Positions 1-7,960 of a stretch of DNA of 64,000 bases are shown here, in pieces. Below the pieces are notes generated by a model. That model was not told where the DNA came from, searched no databases, and saw only the letters and a list, made by a program, of their open reading frames with translations. The stretch is from Selenomonadales bacterium (GTDB lineage Bacteria; Bacillota; Negativicutes; Sporomusales; UBA7701). Within the stretch, counting starts at the first letter, position 1. Every line of letters begins with the position of its first letter. The position numbers were made by a program, and so were the translations under genes. The stretch lies in the NCBI GenBank assembly GCA_029975165.1, contig JARKPR010000039.1:1-64000 (forward strand), written 5' to 3'.

Positions 1-269
1 CCTACTATAATTAGTTTTGGTTATAAGGCGTATATCGCCGGTCAATTGACCGTGAGATATAATAAGCTCGTATGGGGTGAGGATTCCTATCCCTCCTTGC
101 GGCAAAGACTGCTTTACTAAGAGTGGAACCTCTCCCTCTGCGGGTATCATTGATGAGCCGGATGTTGCGGCGCTCCAAGCGTTGTCATCTCATTTCGAAG
201 TAGGTTATGATCCGTAGAGAAACGAGGGGCACAGACCCATACGCAACCTAAACCAAGAGGTGGTTCCGA
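1..269 (+). ncRNA. non-coding left end of IS110 element, candidate bridge RNA
   Basis: No reading frame is seen here. The stretch carries GGCG-N5-CGCC at 27-39, the perfect palindrome GGTCAATTGACC at 40-51, a TATAAT at 58-63 and several further short complementary segments. In characterised IS110 elements the non-coding end beside the recombinase encodes a structured bridge RNA that pairs with target and donor DNA. Position and length fit that role; the folding and the binding loops are inferred, not shown. Confidence 0.5.
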
Positions 270-1442
270 ATGTTCATCGTAGGCATTGACATCGCCAAAC
301 GAAATCACGAAGCTACTATAATCGACAACAAGGGTACTGTACTAGGGAAGTCCCTTCGCTTCGCCAATTCCATCGCTGGCTTCAACAAGTTGATGGAACT
401 TATCCGCAAGCATGCGGGAGAAAATACCGTGGTGTTTGGCATGGAGGCCACCGGCCATTACTGGCTGGCGCTATATACTCATTTGCGCCAGAAGGGCTTT
501 ACCGTCTATGTCATTAACCCCGTCCAGTCGGACGCCCTGCGCGGGATGTATATACGCCAGACTAAAAACGACAGTCGGGATTCTTTCATCATAGCGGAGG
601 TTATTCGTTTCGGACATTTTTGCGAGACAGCCGTAGCCCCGCCTGATCTCCATGCGCTGCGTGAACTGTGCCGTCATCGTTTTTTCATCGTGGACACCGT
701 ATCGGATCTCAAGCGCAAAGTCATTGCTCTGCTTGATCAGATTTTTCCCGAATACGAAAAGCTTTTTACTAACACCTTCGGAAAAGCCTCGCTTGTATTG
801 CTTTCCGAATATACCACGCCAGGGGAGTTGCTTGCTGTGGATACAGACAAGTTGGCTGAAATCCTGGACACCGCCAGCCGCGGCAGGCTGGGTCTTGAGA
901 AAGCGGTTGAAATCCAGGATGCCGCGCGCAACTCTTTTGGTATGCTGCTCGCTTCTGATTCCATCGCACTCCTTATCCGCCAATACATTGAGCAGATTCA
1001 GTTTGTCGAAGGCCAAATCGCTGTCATAGAGAAAGAAATCGCACGGCTGCTAGCTGGTTTTGACACCAAGCTCACCACTATTACCGGTATTGGTACTACC
1101 CTTGCCGCCGTCATCTTTAGCGAAATCGCCGATATCAAACGCTTTAATTCTGCCGCCAAGCTAGCCGCCTTTGCAGGTATTGACCCGATAGTTAGACAAT
1201 CCGGCGACTTTACCAGTACCCACTGTCGTATGTCCAAGCGAGGGTCTCCTTATCTGCGCCGCGCCATCTGGCTTGCATCCACCGTCGCCGTTTTTCGCGA
1301 CCCCGCGATTTCCGCTTACTACCAGCGCAAACGATCTCATGGAAAGTCCCACATGACCGCTGTCGGTCATGTCTGCCGCAAAATGACTTCCATCATTTTT
1401 GCTGTTCTTCGGGACAACGCTCCTTATCTCCCGGCCATGTAA
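270..1442 (+). CDS. IS110-family transposase (DEDD recombinase)
   Basis: This 390-residue protein has the two IS110 domains. The N-terminal RuvC-like DEDD domain shows D7 in GIDIAK, E59 in GMEATGHYW and D101/D104 in KNDSRD. The C-terminal Transposase_20 domain carries the TITGIG helix-hairpin-helix-like start and the SKRGSPYLRRAIW block, with a serine in RQSG nearby that is a candidate for the catalytic serine. Length is normal and the frame intact, so the element could be active. AGAGGTGG precedes the ATG. It lies tail-to-tail with the arylsulfotransferase gene without disrupting it. Confidence 0.93.
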   Translation: MFIVGIDIAKRNHEATIIDNKGTVLGKSLRFANSIAGFNKLMELIRKHAGENTVVFGMEATGHYWLALYTHLRQKGFTVYVINPVQSDALRGMYIRQTKNDSRDSFIIAEVIRFGHFCETAVAPPDLHALRELCRHRFFIVDTVSDLKRKVIALLDQIFPEYEKLFTNTFGKASLVLLSEYTTPGELLAVDTDKLAEILDTASRGRLGLEKAVEIQDAARNSFGMLLASDSIALLIRQYIEQIQFVEGQIAVIEKEIARLLAGFDTKLTTITGIGTTLAAVIFSEIADIKRFNSAAKLAAFAGIDPIVRQSGDFTSTHCRMSKRGSPYLRRAIWLASTVAVFRDPAISAYYQRKRSHGKSHMTAVGHVCRKMTSIIFAVLRDNAPYLPAM

Positions 1443-1485
1443 CGTTCCTTCCCACTTGACTTTTTATAGCCGGTCTTCGTACGCC

Positions 1486-2931
1486 TTACTTCTCATCCAC
1501 TTCCTCGGCCGCGGCAATGCAGAGCGCGGTCGAACCCTGATACGGCTTGGTCCCCTCGATCGCCGTCTCCTTCTTGCGGCCGAGCGGCGCGGCCCCGGGC
1601 ACGCGGAACTTCGCGACGTCGATGCGCTCGATCGGCGTTTCCGGCGCGCGTTCGGCCTGCGGCACCCATTCGTACGGCACGCGGTACGCCCGGTACACCA
1701 TGTTCATCTTCATCTGCTTGCCCCAGTACGGGCTGATATACTCCCAGACGATCTCGTGGTCGGGCGTCACTTCGAACGCCCGGCCGCCCGATCCTTCGGT
1801 GATCAGCGTATTGCCGTTGGGCAGGCGCTGGGCGCCGCTGATGAACGGGCTGTAGAACCGGTTCGAATCCGGCGGATGCACGAAGCCGGCTTCCTTCGGC
1901 GTGTACTGCCAGACGATCTGGAGCGTGACGGGATCGAACTCCAGCACCCGCGAATAATCCCGCAGCGCGTTCTTGCTGCCGGTCGGCGAGCCCGGGTTCG
2001 GCACGCCGTAGCCGGCCCAGCCGCCGTTGTCGAACAGCAGGATATTGCCTTCGCCCGGCAGCCCGCGGGAAATCATGTGGGTATGGTGCACGCCGATGAT
2101 CCAGCCCAGCTTTTTCAACGCCGGGCTTGTATCGTATTCGGGACCGACCTGCCAGACGATCTTCCCCGTCTTCTTGTCGATGATGGCGAGAATATTCGTT
2201 TCCCGGCCGTCGATAATGATATTGTCGGGATGGAAGCGCTCGTCGCCCGCGTCGTACCACCGGTTCGGCCCCAGCACCGACATGCAGTTGACATGCATCC
2301 AGTCGCCCATGCCGCCGCCGGCCGTGCGCATATTGGGATCGCGGCACAGGATGTTCTTCGCCGCCTCGCTGAAGCCGAACTCGTCGAAATGGTCGCTGCA
2401 CGTCCATTCCCAGACGATATCCCCGCCCCAGGTCACTTCGATGATGGTATCGTCCAGCAGCCGCTTATCGGAAATCTTCTTGTTGTACAGGTTCTTGTGG
2501 CAGAGGATAAGCGTATTGCCCCCGTCCACCCGCGGGTCCATGCCCGGCACATAGTAGCCGACCGGGTTGCCCTCCCGCTGGAAATCGTGGTGCTGGCGGG
2601 CCATCCACTGGGGTTCCTCGCCCGGATCCTCGATATACTCGTACTGGTTGAACTTCCACACGACATTGCCGTCCCAGTCCACCTGCACCAGATCGGTCTG
2701 GTCCTGCATGCCGAAAGCGTTGTTGCGCAGGCCGAGATGCCCCATCACATAACCGCCGGGCAGAATAGTGTTGGGGAACCCGTGCAGCCCTTTCCACAGC
2801 TGGACTTCCGTCCCGTTCATGTCGATCAGCAGGGCGCCGGCTTCTTTGGCCTGGAAGATGGTGTAGCCGCTCCAACACTTTTTCGGGTCGTAGATCGTCA
2901 CGCCGGTGGGGTAAACACTTGGATAAGCCAT
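1486..2931 (-). CDS. arylsulfotransferase (ASST) family protein
   Basis: The 481-residue protein resembles the beta-propeller aryl-sulfate sulfotransferase family, with repeated blades such as VVWKFNQYEY, IVWEWTCSDHFDEF, IVWQVGPEY and VVWEYISPYW, and a histidine-rich core including GVHHTHMISRGLPGEGNILL. Characterised ASSTs are mostly periplasmic and move sulfate between phenols through a histidine intermediate; this protein has no signal peptide and so looks cytoplasmic. AAGGAGGAG lies six bases before the ATG. It is the last gene of a four-gene minus-strand operon, 46 bases behind the glutaredoxin-like gene. Sulfotransferase activity is not established: a propeller of this type could be a scaffold or act on another substrate. 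Confidence 0.7.
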   Translation of the reverse strand: MAYPSVYPTGVTIYDPKKCWSGYTIFQAKEAGALLIDMNGTEVQLWKGLHGFPNTILPGGYVMGHLGLRNNAFGMQDQTDLVQVDWDGNVVWKFNQYEYIEDPGEEPQWMARQHHDFQREGNPVGYYVPGMDPRVDGGNTLILCHKNLYNKKISDKRLLDDTIIEVTWGGDIVWEWTCSDHFDEFGFSEAAKNILCRDPNMRTAGGGMGDWMHVNCMSVLGPNRWYDAGDERFHPDNIIIDGRETNILAIIDKKTGKIVWQVGPEYDTSPALKKLGWIIGVHHTHMISRGLPGEGNILLFDNGGWAGYGVPNPGSPTGSKNALRDYSRVLEFDPVTLQIVWQYTPKEAGFVHPPDSNRFYSPFISGAQRLPNGNTLITEGSGGRAFEVTPDHEIVWEYISPYWGKQMKMNMVYRAYRVPYEWVPQAERAPETPIERIDVAKFRVPGAAPLGRKKETAIEGTKPYQGSTALCIAAAEEVDEK

Positions 2932-2977
2932 AGAAACTCCTCCTTTTATTGATCACCCTGCCCCGCGGCAAGGCCGC

Positions 2978-3817
2978 CTACTCCTTCTCCGCTTCCGCCA
3001 GCACCTGGTAAGCCCTGGCCTGCGACCGGTAGGCGAGCAGGGCTGCGGCCGGCAGCGGCGCCAGCTCGCCGAGCCGCTCGTCCTTGGGCTGTACCGGCCG
3101 GTAAAGCTTGATGAGGTAAGGGTTCTTCTTGCTCCGCGTCACGGTCGCCAGCAGCTTGGCCGCCGCCACCACCTCCTGCGGCGTCAGGTACCTCGCCTGG
3201 CCGCCCTCCGCCACCGGAACCACCGTCGTCTGGAAGCGGTATTCCGGCGCCGTGGCGACAAGGGCGACGCTCCGCTCGATATCCTCCTGCGCCAGCGGCT
3301 GGCCGAAAATCGCCCCCGCCAGCCCGGCGGACGCCATAACCTCCATCACCGCCACATCGACCAGGTTCTCCGCCAGCAGTTTTTCCAGCAGCGCCGGGTT
3401 GCGGCCGTACGTATCCACCACCAGCTTGAAATTGTTGCCCTTCAGCAGCCGCACCACGGCCAGAAACTTCTCGCCGGCCGCGGGGTTGCCGCCGGCGGCA
3501 TGGATGCCGTCCACCCATTCTTTATGCAGCGTGCCGGCGCTGAAAAAGCCGTCCAGCTCCCTCCCGGCATACAGATAAGCCAAACAAGCCCCCACGCCCT
3601 GGCGGATGGCCGTCCCGTCGGTCACGATCGGGAACTCCACCCCCTCGGGGCCGCGGAAGATCTGGCGGCGGTTGGCGGCATAAAACTTCTGGAAGTCCTC
3701 CTTCCCCTCGGCCTTCATGTCCTTTTCCACATAGGTCATCCCCTGCGCGTCCATATAGCCCTTGACGATCTTGCAGCGGACGCAGCCTGTGGCCGAATAA
3801 ACGGTAAACCCGCTCAT
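2978..3817 (-). CDS. glutaredoxin-like domain fused to a cluster-less NrdG/PflA-type radical-SAM domain
   Basis: Residues 1 to about 85 look like a glutaredoxin, with C12-V-R-C15 as a CxxC redox pair and TYVEKDMKAEG following. Residues about 95-245 resemble the later half of an anaerobic ribonucleotide reductase activase or pyruvate-formate-lyase activase barrel: KLVVDTYGRNPALLEKLL, then YRFQTTVVP, then LIKLYRP near the end. The CxxxCxxC motif that would hold a radical-SAM cluster is absent, and the glutaredoxin sits where that part should be. The RBS is AGGAGG before ATATT-ATG. The gene is 24 bases after lpd and 46 before the ASST gene. A role as dithiol/disulfide partner of the neighbouring Lpd and lipoyl protein is inferred from position only. 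Confidence 0.6.
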   Translation of the reverse strand: MSGFTVYSATGCVRCKIVKGYMDAQGMTYVEKDMKAEGKEDFQKFYAANRRQIFRGPEGVEFPIVTDGTAIRQGVGACLAYLYAGRELDGFFSAGTLHKEWVDGIHAAGGNPAAGEKFLAVVRLLKGNNFKLVVDTYGRNPALLEKLLAENLVDVAVMEVMASAGLAGAIFGQPLAQEDIERSVALVATAPEYRFQTTVVPVAEGGQARYLTPQEVVAAAKLLATVTRSKKNPYLIKLYRPVQPKDERLGELAPLPAAALLAYRSQARAYQVLAEAEKE

Positions 3818-3841
3818 AATATTCCTCCTTCCGCGCCTGTA

Positions 3842-5224
3842 CTACAGATGAATCGCATGCCCGGCCAGGAGGTGCGCTCCCTCGAGGACGGCCTCGCTCA
3901 AAGTCGGGTGGGCGTATACCTGCCGCGCCATCTGTTCGACCGTGCCGTCGAAAGCCAGCACCGTCGTCGGGACGGCGATCAGCTCGGTGACCTGCGGCCC
4001 GATCATATGGGCGCCCAAAAGCTTCCCGGTCGCCCTGTCGGCGACCAGCTTCACGAAACCGGCGTTCTCGCCCAGAGCCACCGCCTTGCCGTTGGGCACG
4101 AACGGGCTGACGGCGACAGCCGCATCATGGCCGCGCTCTTTCGCCTGGCTTTCCGTCAGGCCGACCGACGCCACCTCGATCCAGCCGAAAATGCAGCGGG
4201 GTATATTCTCGTAAACCAGCGGCTGCGGGCTGCGGCCGGCGATGGTCTCGGCGGCGATCATCCCCTGCGCCGAGGCGACATGGGCCAAACCGAGCTTCCC
4301 GGTCACATCGCCGATGGCGTAGACGCCGGCGGCGCTGGTGCGCATCTGCTCGTCGACGGCGATGCAGCCCCGCTCCGTCGCCACCCCGGCGGCCTCGATT
4401 CCCAGCGCCGCCGTGTCGGGCACAAAGCCTGCCGCGACCAGAACCTTCTCGGTCACAATTACTTCCGTTCCCCCGTCGCCGGCAATCGTCACCTCGACGC
4501 CGGCAACGGTTTTGGCGATGCCCGTCACCTTCGCGGCCGTCTTCACCCGGATGCCGGCCTTTTTGTAATGCCCTTCCGCCTCGCGGCTGATATCCGCGTC
4601 CTCGGTCGGCATAATGCGGGGCGCGGCCTCGACGACGGTCACCTCCGCCCCGAAGCGTTTCCATATCGTCGCGAACTCCAGGCCGATCGGCCCGGCGCCG
4701 ACGATCACCGCCGCATCCGGCACCCTATCCAGCCGCAGGGCATCCTTGGCCGTCAGCACCGTCTCGCCGTCGAACGCCACCCCCGGCAGTTGGCGCGGCT
4801 GCGCGCCGGTGGCGATAATGATATTCCCGGCGCCGATGGTCTCGCCGCCGTCGATGGCGACAGCGCCGTCCGCCGCCAGGCGGGCGGCCCCCTTATAAAC
4901 GGTCACGCCGCGGTTTTTCAGAAGGATTTCCACCCTTTTGCCCTGACGCTTGGCCACCGTCCGGCTGCGGCTGAACGCGGCCGCGAACTCGGCGCTCCAG
5001 CCCGGCACAGCGACCCCGAACGTCTTACCCTCGTTCAAGCAATGGACCATATCGGCGTTCCGCAGCAACGTCTTCGTGGGAATGCAGCCCCAGTTCACGC
5101 ACGTGCCGCCCAGCTCGGCCTTTTCCACCAAGGCCGTCTTCAGCCCCAGCTGGCTGGCCCGCACCGCCGCCACATAGCCCCCCGGCCCGCCGCCGACGAC
5201 CACCACATCATACACAGCTCCCAT
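3842..5224 (-). CDS. lpdA: dihydrolipoyl dehydrogenase
   Basis: Full-length 460-residue flavoprotein disulfide reductase. It shows the FAD-binding VVVGGGPGGYVAA near the N-terminus, the redox-active pair in GGTCVNWGCIPTK, the NAD-binding VIVGAGPIGLEFA, the second FAD segment VYAIGDVTG, and the C-terminal AHPTLSEAV with the active-site His and Glu. It oxidises dihydrolipoyl groups with NAD+. AGGAAGGGG precedes the ATG. It lies 27 bases after gcvH, so GcvH-lipoate is the obvious substrate. No 2-oxoacid dehydrogenase E1/E2 and no gcvT or gcvP is adjacent, so its pathway role here is open. Confidence 0.93.
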   Translation of the reverse strand: MGAVYDVVVVGGGPGGYVAAVRASQLGLKTALVEKAELGGTCVNWGCIPTKTLLRNADMVHCLNEGKTFGVAVPGWSAEFAAAFSRSRTVAKRQGKRVEILLKNRGVTVYKGAARLAADGAVAIDGGETIGAGNIIIATGAQPRQLPGVAFDGETVLTAKDALRLDRVPDAAVIVGAGPIGLEFATIWKRFGAEVTVVEAAPRIMPTEDADISREAEGHYKKAGIRVKTAAKVTGIAKTVAGVEVTIAGDGGTEVIVTEKVLVAAGFVPDTAALGIEAAGVATERGCIAVDEQMRTSAAGVYAIGDVTGKLGLAHVASAQGMIAAETIAGRSPQPLVYENIPRCIFGWIEVASVGLTESQAKERGHDAAVAVSPFVPNGKAVALGENAGFVKLVADRATGKLLGAHMIGPQVTELIAVPTTVLAFDGTVEQMARQVYAHPTLSEAVLEGAHLLAGHAIHL

Positions 5225-5251
5225 GACAACCCCTTCCTGCCTCGCTCTCCA

Positions 5252-5665
5252 TCAAGCCTGGAGAATGTTTTGATAAGCGTCCGGCGAAAGCAGCTCCGCC
5301 AGCTCCGCCATGTCGTCCGCCTTGACCCGGATCATCCAGCCGGCGCCATAAGGCTCCGCGTTGACCAGCTCCGGCCTGTCGGCAAGGTCGGCATTCAATG
5401 CCACGACCTCCCCGTTCAGCGGCGCGAACAAGGCCGAGACCGTCTTGACCGACTCGGCATTGCCGAACTGTTGCCCCTTTTTGACACTATCGCCGACCTG
5501 CGGCAACTCGATGAAAATTATCTCCCCCAACTGTCCCTGGGCGTAATCGCTGATCCCCACCAGGACGGTATCCCCGTCCGGCCGCGCCCAGGTATGCTCC
5601 CGGTGGAATTTCACCGCCGGCGGGACCGCCTTCCCCACGGCTCCGACCTCTCCCATAACACTCAC
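5252..5665 (-). CDS. gcvH: glycine cleavage H-like lipoyl protein
   Basis: The 137-residue protein keeps nearly every GcvH signature: KFHREHTWARPDGD, VGISDYAQGQLGEIIFIELP, VGDSVKKGQ, the lipoylation lysine in AESVKTVS, then APLNGEVVALN and AEPYGAGWMIRV. In the glycine cleavage system the lipoyl arm shuttles methylamine between P, T and L proteins. No gcvT or gcvP is nearby; its partners are lpd, a glutaredoxin fusion and an arylsulfotransferase. It is the first gene of that minus-strand operon and has a strong GGGGAGGGTGAG ribosome site. It may be a normal GcvH supplied from this locus, or a carrier dedicated to the cluster. Confidence 0.9.
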   Translation of the reverse strand: MSVMGEVGAVGKAVPPAVKFHREHTWARPDGDTVLVGISDYAQGQLGEIIFIELPQVGDSVKKGQQFGNAESVKTVSALFAPLNGEVVALNADLADRPELVNAEPYGAGWMIRVKADDMAELAELLSPDAYQNILQA

Positions 5666-5710
5666 CCTCCCCGAAATGTTCTGTCTGACGGCACCGGTGT
5701 TTCCCAGAGC

Positions 5711-5725
5711 ATAACTTCTCGTTAT
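5711..5725. promoter_or_regulatory. inverted repeat upstream of the gcvH operon, candidate operator
   Basis: ATAAC-N5-GTTAT lies about 50 bases before the gcvH start in an AT-rich spacer between gcvH and the Crp/Fnr gene. Crp/Fnr proteins bind short two-fold sites of this general size, and the regulator gene is next door, but the sequence does not match the FNR consensus and the spacer is five rather than four. It is a candidate only. Confidence 0.35.
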
Positions 5726-5798
5726 ATTCTCATAATAAAAAAACCGCTATGTGAAATCAGTAACCTTTTTTACAATTTCGCAATAATAAAAAAAATAA

Positions 5799-5820
5799 AG
5801 CTGACCTCACTAGGTCAGCT
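5799..5820 (-). terminator. terminator after the Crp/Fnr gene
   Basis: AGCTGACCT-CACT-AGGTCAGCT forms a perfect nine-base-pair stem; on the minus strand it is followed by TTTATTTTTTT. It ends the regulator transcript before the gcvH operon begins. Confidence 0.85.
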
Positions 5821-5839
5821 CATCGTCGCCCTGGAACCG

Positions 5840-6526
5840 TTATTTTGCCGCCAGCGCCAACAACCGGGCGTAGTTGTTTATCACCAGCCTGTTCTTGCTC
5901 ATATGGCCGATGATCCCCTCCTGCTTCAACTGGGCGATGGCGTTGTTGAGCGTCACCCGATGCACGCCGAGGATGCAGGCCAGCTCCTGCTGCGTGATGC
6001 CCTTGGTGCCGACGGCCATCCCCTCGGGTCCGCCGCCGTTGCCGCGGTCCACCAGACAAATCAGCACCTTGCACACCCGGCTGGGCAGCGCCGCCAGATC
6101 GCTGGCATGGAGCGTCACCACCCGGATCTTGTTGGCCATGCTGTACAGCAGGTTCGTCACCAGATCGGGATACTTCGGCAGGATCTCCCCGTTGAAGCAT
6201 TGCCGGGAAAAAGTGTATACCACGCACTTCTCCGTGGCGACGAAAACGTTCTCCGTAACCTTGCCTTCGAAAAACGGCACCTCGCCGAAAATATTGCCTC
6301 TCTCCAGGTACCAGATGATCTTCTCGTTGCCGTCCGGGCTGGCGCCGTAAAACTTGACCGTCCCGGAGTAGAGGTAATACAATTGTTCGACCGCCGGCTG
6401 ATTGCCGCCGAAAATAATATTGCCCTTGTTGTACGAATGCTTCTGTCCCAAATGCAGGACCTTTTCCCACGCAGCGTTCTTGGCGCTGATCCACGGCGAA
6501 CAAAAGTGCTGTATCAAACCGGCCAC
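5840..6526 (-). CDS. Crp/Fnr-family regulator, CprK-like
   Basis: The 228-residue protein has an N-terminal cyclic-nucleotide-binding-type beta-roll (LYYLYSGTVKFYG, GNIFGEVPFFEG) and a C-terminal winged helix with recognition segment ITQQELACILGVHRVTLNNA. The four-cysteine cluster of FNR is missing. Its layout and HTH recall CprK, which senses chlorinated aryl compounds in Desulfitobacterium, so an aromatic or small organic effector is possible (inference). It sits directly upstream of, and in line with, the gcvH-lpd-glutaredoxin-ASST operon, separated by its own terminator, which makes it the likely controller of that operon. Confidence 0.85.
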   Translation of the reverse strand: MAGLIQHFCSPWISAKNAAWEKVLHLGQKHSYNKGNIIFGGNQPAVEQLYYLYSGTVKFYGASPDGNEKIIWYLERGNIFGEVPFFEGKVTENVFVATEKCVVYTFSRQCFNGEILPKYPDLVTNLLYSMANKIRVVTLHASDLAALPSRVCKVLICLVDRGNGGGPEGMAVGTKGITQQELACILGVHRVTLNNAIAQLKQEGIIGHMSKNRLVINNYARLLALAAK

Positions 6527-6636
6527 CTTCCCCGCCCGCAGCCAGGCTATCCTCCCGCCCGGCTGCGCCTTCTTACTTTATGTCCATTTTCGCGCAAAAT
6601 GCCGAATCTCCTTGCCGCCCTCCTCCCCAAACGCAA

Positions 6637-6661
6637 AAACAGCGGCCTTAAGCCGCTGTTT
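6637..6661 (-). terminator. terminator after cotJC
   Basis: AAACAGCGGC and GCCGCTGTTT pair over a five-base CTTAA loop. On the minus strand the stem is followed by a short T run. It lies 12 bases beyond the cotJC stop codon. Confidence 0.85.
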
Positions 6662-6673
6662 CCATCTTCCTCC

Positions 6674-7276
6674 CTACTCCTTCTCCTCCGGCCGGTGACC
6701 CATCCACATATGCGTGCTGCCGTTCATCCACTCCTGTACGTCGTTCAGCATCTCCCCGAACCGCTGGAAATGGACCACCTCCCGCTCCCACAGGAACCTG
6801 AGCGTATCCTTCACACACTCGTCGTCCGTGCAGGCGATGAGATGCTCGTAGGTAGTGCGGGCCTTCTGCTCGGCCGCCATATCCTCCGTCAGGTCGGTGA
6901 TCGGGTCGCCCAGGCAGGCGATATACTTGGCCGACCACGGCACGCCGTTGGCGTCCGTCCAGAACAGCCCGTGGTCGTGCTGCACGAACTGCCCATCCCA
7001 GCCGGCCGCCCTGAAATCCTCGCAGCAAGCCCCGTCCACCAACTTATGCACCAACGCCGCGATCATCTCCATATGGGCCAGCTCCTCCGTGCCGATGTCC
7101 GTCAGCAGGGCCTTGGCCTTATCGAAAGGCATCGAATAGCGCTGGTTCAGGTACCGCAGGGAAGCCGACAGCTCGCCGTCCGGGCCGCCGTACTGGGTAA
7201 TGACCAGCTTGGCGAACCTCAGGTCCGGGCAGCTTACCCGCACGGGATGCTCCAGCTTCTTTTCATATATCCACAT
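6674..7276 (-). CDS. cotJC: spore coat protein CotJC (manganese-catalase family)
   Basis: The 200-residue protein is a manganese-catalase-like four-helix protein of the CotJC type. Metal-ligand-type Glu/His residues appear in TEELAHMEMIAALVH, in AAEQKARTTYEHL and in WEREVVHFQRF. CotJC is made in the mother cell during sporulation and needs CotJA and CotJB for coat assembly; peroxide removal is possible given the fold. It is the third gene of a cotJA-JB-JC operon, 20 bases after cotJB, and marks the organism as a spore former. Confidence 0.93.
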   Translation of the reverse strand: MWIYEKKLEHPVRVSCPDLRFAKLVITQYGGPDGELSASLRYLNQRYSMPFDKAKALLTDIGTEELAHMEMIAALVHKLVDGACCEDFRAAGWDGQFVQHDHGLFWTDANGVPWSAKYIACLGDPITDLTEDMAAEQKARTTYEHLIACTDDECVKDTLRFLWEREVVHFQRFGEMLNDVQEWMNGSTHMWMGHRPEEKE

Positions 7277-7296
7277 CTCGTCATTGCTCCCTCACA

Positions 7297-7599
7297 TCAA
7301 ATTTCCCACGGCCAGGGGCCCTCGACCCACTGCCACGGCGTCCGCGAAAAACCGCCCCAGCCGAAATTGAACAACGGACCGAACGCGGCCTCGTACTCCT
7401 TCCGCATCTGCCTCAGGACTTCCACCGCGCAATTGTAATCGTTCACCGCATCCTCGTCGCAGGGATGGGTATCGAGGTACAGGTTGAGCTCCACCGCCAC
7501 GAACTCCATCTCCTGGATCCTCATCAGCATGGCGGCCTGTTCTTTGCAATCCACGAATCCTTCACCTCCGTCGCCTTTATTTCGGGATGGGATAGGCAC
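7297..7599 (-). CDS. cotJB: spore coat protein CotJB
   Basis: A 100-residue protein with the CotJB pattern: LMRIQEMEFVAVELNLYLDT, then HPCDEDAVNDYN, and a C-terminus rich in W, G and P (FNFGWGGFSRTPWQW). It overlaps the end of cotJA by 23 bases, so translation is probably coupled. A later ATG in the same frame (MLMRIQEME) is a possible start, but the upstream ATG gives the usual length. Its role is structural in the spore coat. Confidence 0.9.
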   Translation of the reverse strand: MPIPSRNKGDGGEGFVDCKEQAAMLMRIQEMEFVAVELNLYLDTHPCDEDAVNDYNCAVEVLRQMRKEYEAAFGPLFNFGWGGFSRTPWQWVEGPWPWEI

Positions 7600-7840
7600 C
7601 CCACAGCTCGGGGAAAAGCGTGCCTCTCATCAAAGCTTCCCGCGGTGAAAACGCCCGCTCGTAACACTGCCAGGGAACATATGCGTGGGCCATCATCCCC
7701 AGGGGAATGGGGAACTGGTCGCCCGTAGCGTGAGTATCAGCCTTCTCCACGCAATCGTCCATCATCTTCGCTGCGTTCATGACCGGCACGTCCGCCATTT
7801 CCGCCTCATCGTACCATTTCGGCCCGGAAGATTTGCTCAA
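7577..7840 (-). CDS. cotJA: spore coat associated protein CotJA
   Basis: An 87-residue protein ending in the CotJA signature AHAYVPWQCYERAFSPREAL followed by GTLFPELWGAYPIP. Translation probably starts at TTG 7840, which has AAGGAGG ten bases upstream. About 50 bases further upstream the minus strand carries CATAAAATA, which fits the -10 form CATANNNTA of mother-cell sigma factors, although no clear -35 was found. First gene of the cotJ operon. Confidence 0.88.
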   Translation of the reverse strand: MSKSSGPKWYDEAEMADVPVMNAAKMMDDCVEKADTHATGDQFPIPLGMMAHAYVPWQCYERAFSPREALMRGTLFPELWGAYPIPK

Positions 7841-7925
7841 AGCGACTCTACCTCCTTCTTTGTAGACCTAATATATTTTATGTGAATTTACTTGTACTGC
7901 GACACCGGCGGCCAAAAAAAATGGC

Positions 7926-7943
7926 GCCGACCATTCGGTCGGC
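7926..7943 (-). terminator. terminator after the PspC-domain gene
   Basis: GCCGACC-ATTC-GGTCGGC forms a seven-base-pair stem; on the minus strand it is followed after five bases by a run of seven to eight T. Confidence 0.75.
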
Positions 7944-7960
7944 CCCGCAGGGACCTCATC

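Larger units (their letters stand above)
1..1485 (+). mobile_element. IS110-family insertion sequence (ends not resolved)
   Basis: One DEDD transposase gene is preceded by about 270 bases of non-coding, hairpin-rich DNA and followed by only about 43 bases before the stop codon of the neighbouring minus-strand gene. IS110 elements lack terminal inverted repeats, so exact ends cannot be set from one copy, and the left end may lie outside the window. The long 5' and short 3' non-coding parts match the IS110 subgroup rather than IS1111. Lower GC than its neighbours supports later arrival. Confidence 0.75.

Noticed and set aside
5252-5665. Full glycine cleavage system
   Set aside because: Only H and L components are present in the window; no gcvT, gcvP or glycine riboswitch was seen.
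3500-7438. Open frame of 1312 codons on the plus strand
   Set aside because: It is antisense to lpd, gcvH, the Crp/Fnr gene and cotJC, all recognisable. Its composition (Arg, His, Pro, Ala) is typical of a shadow frame in GC-rich DNA.
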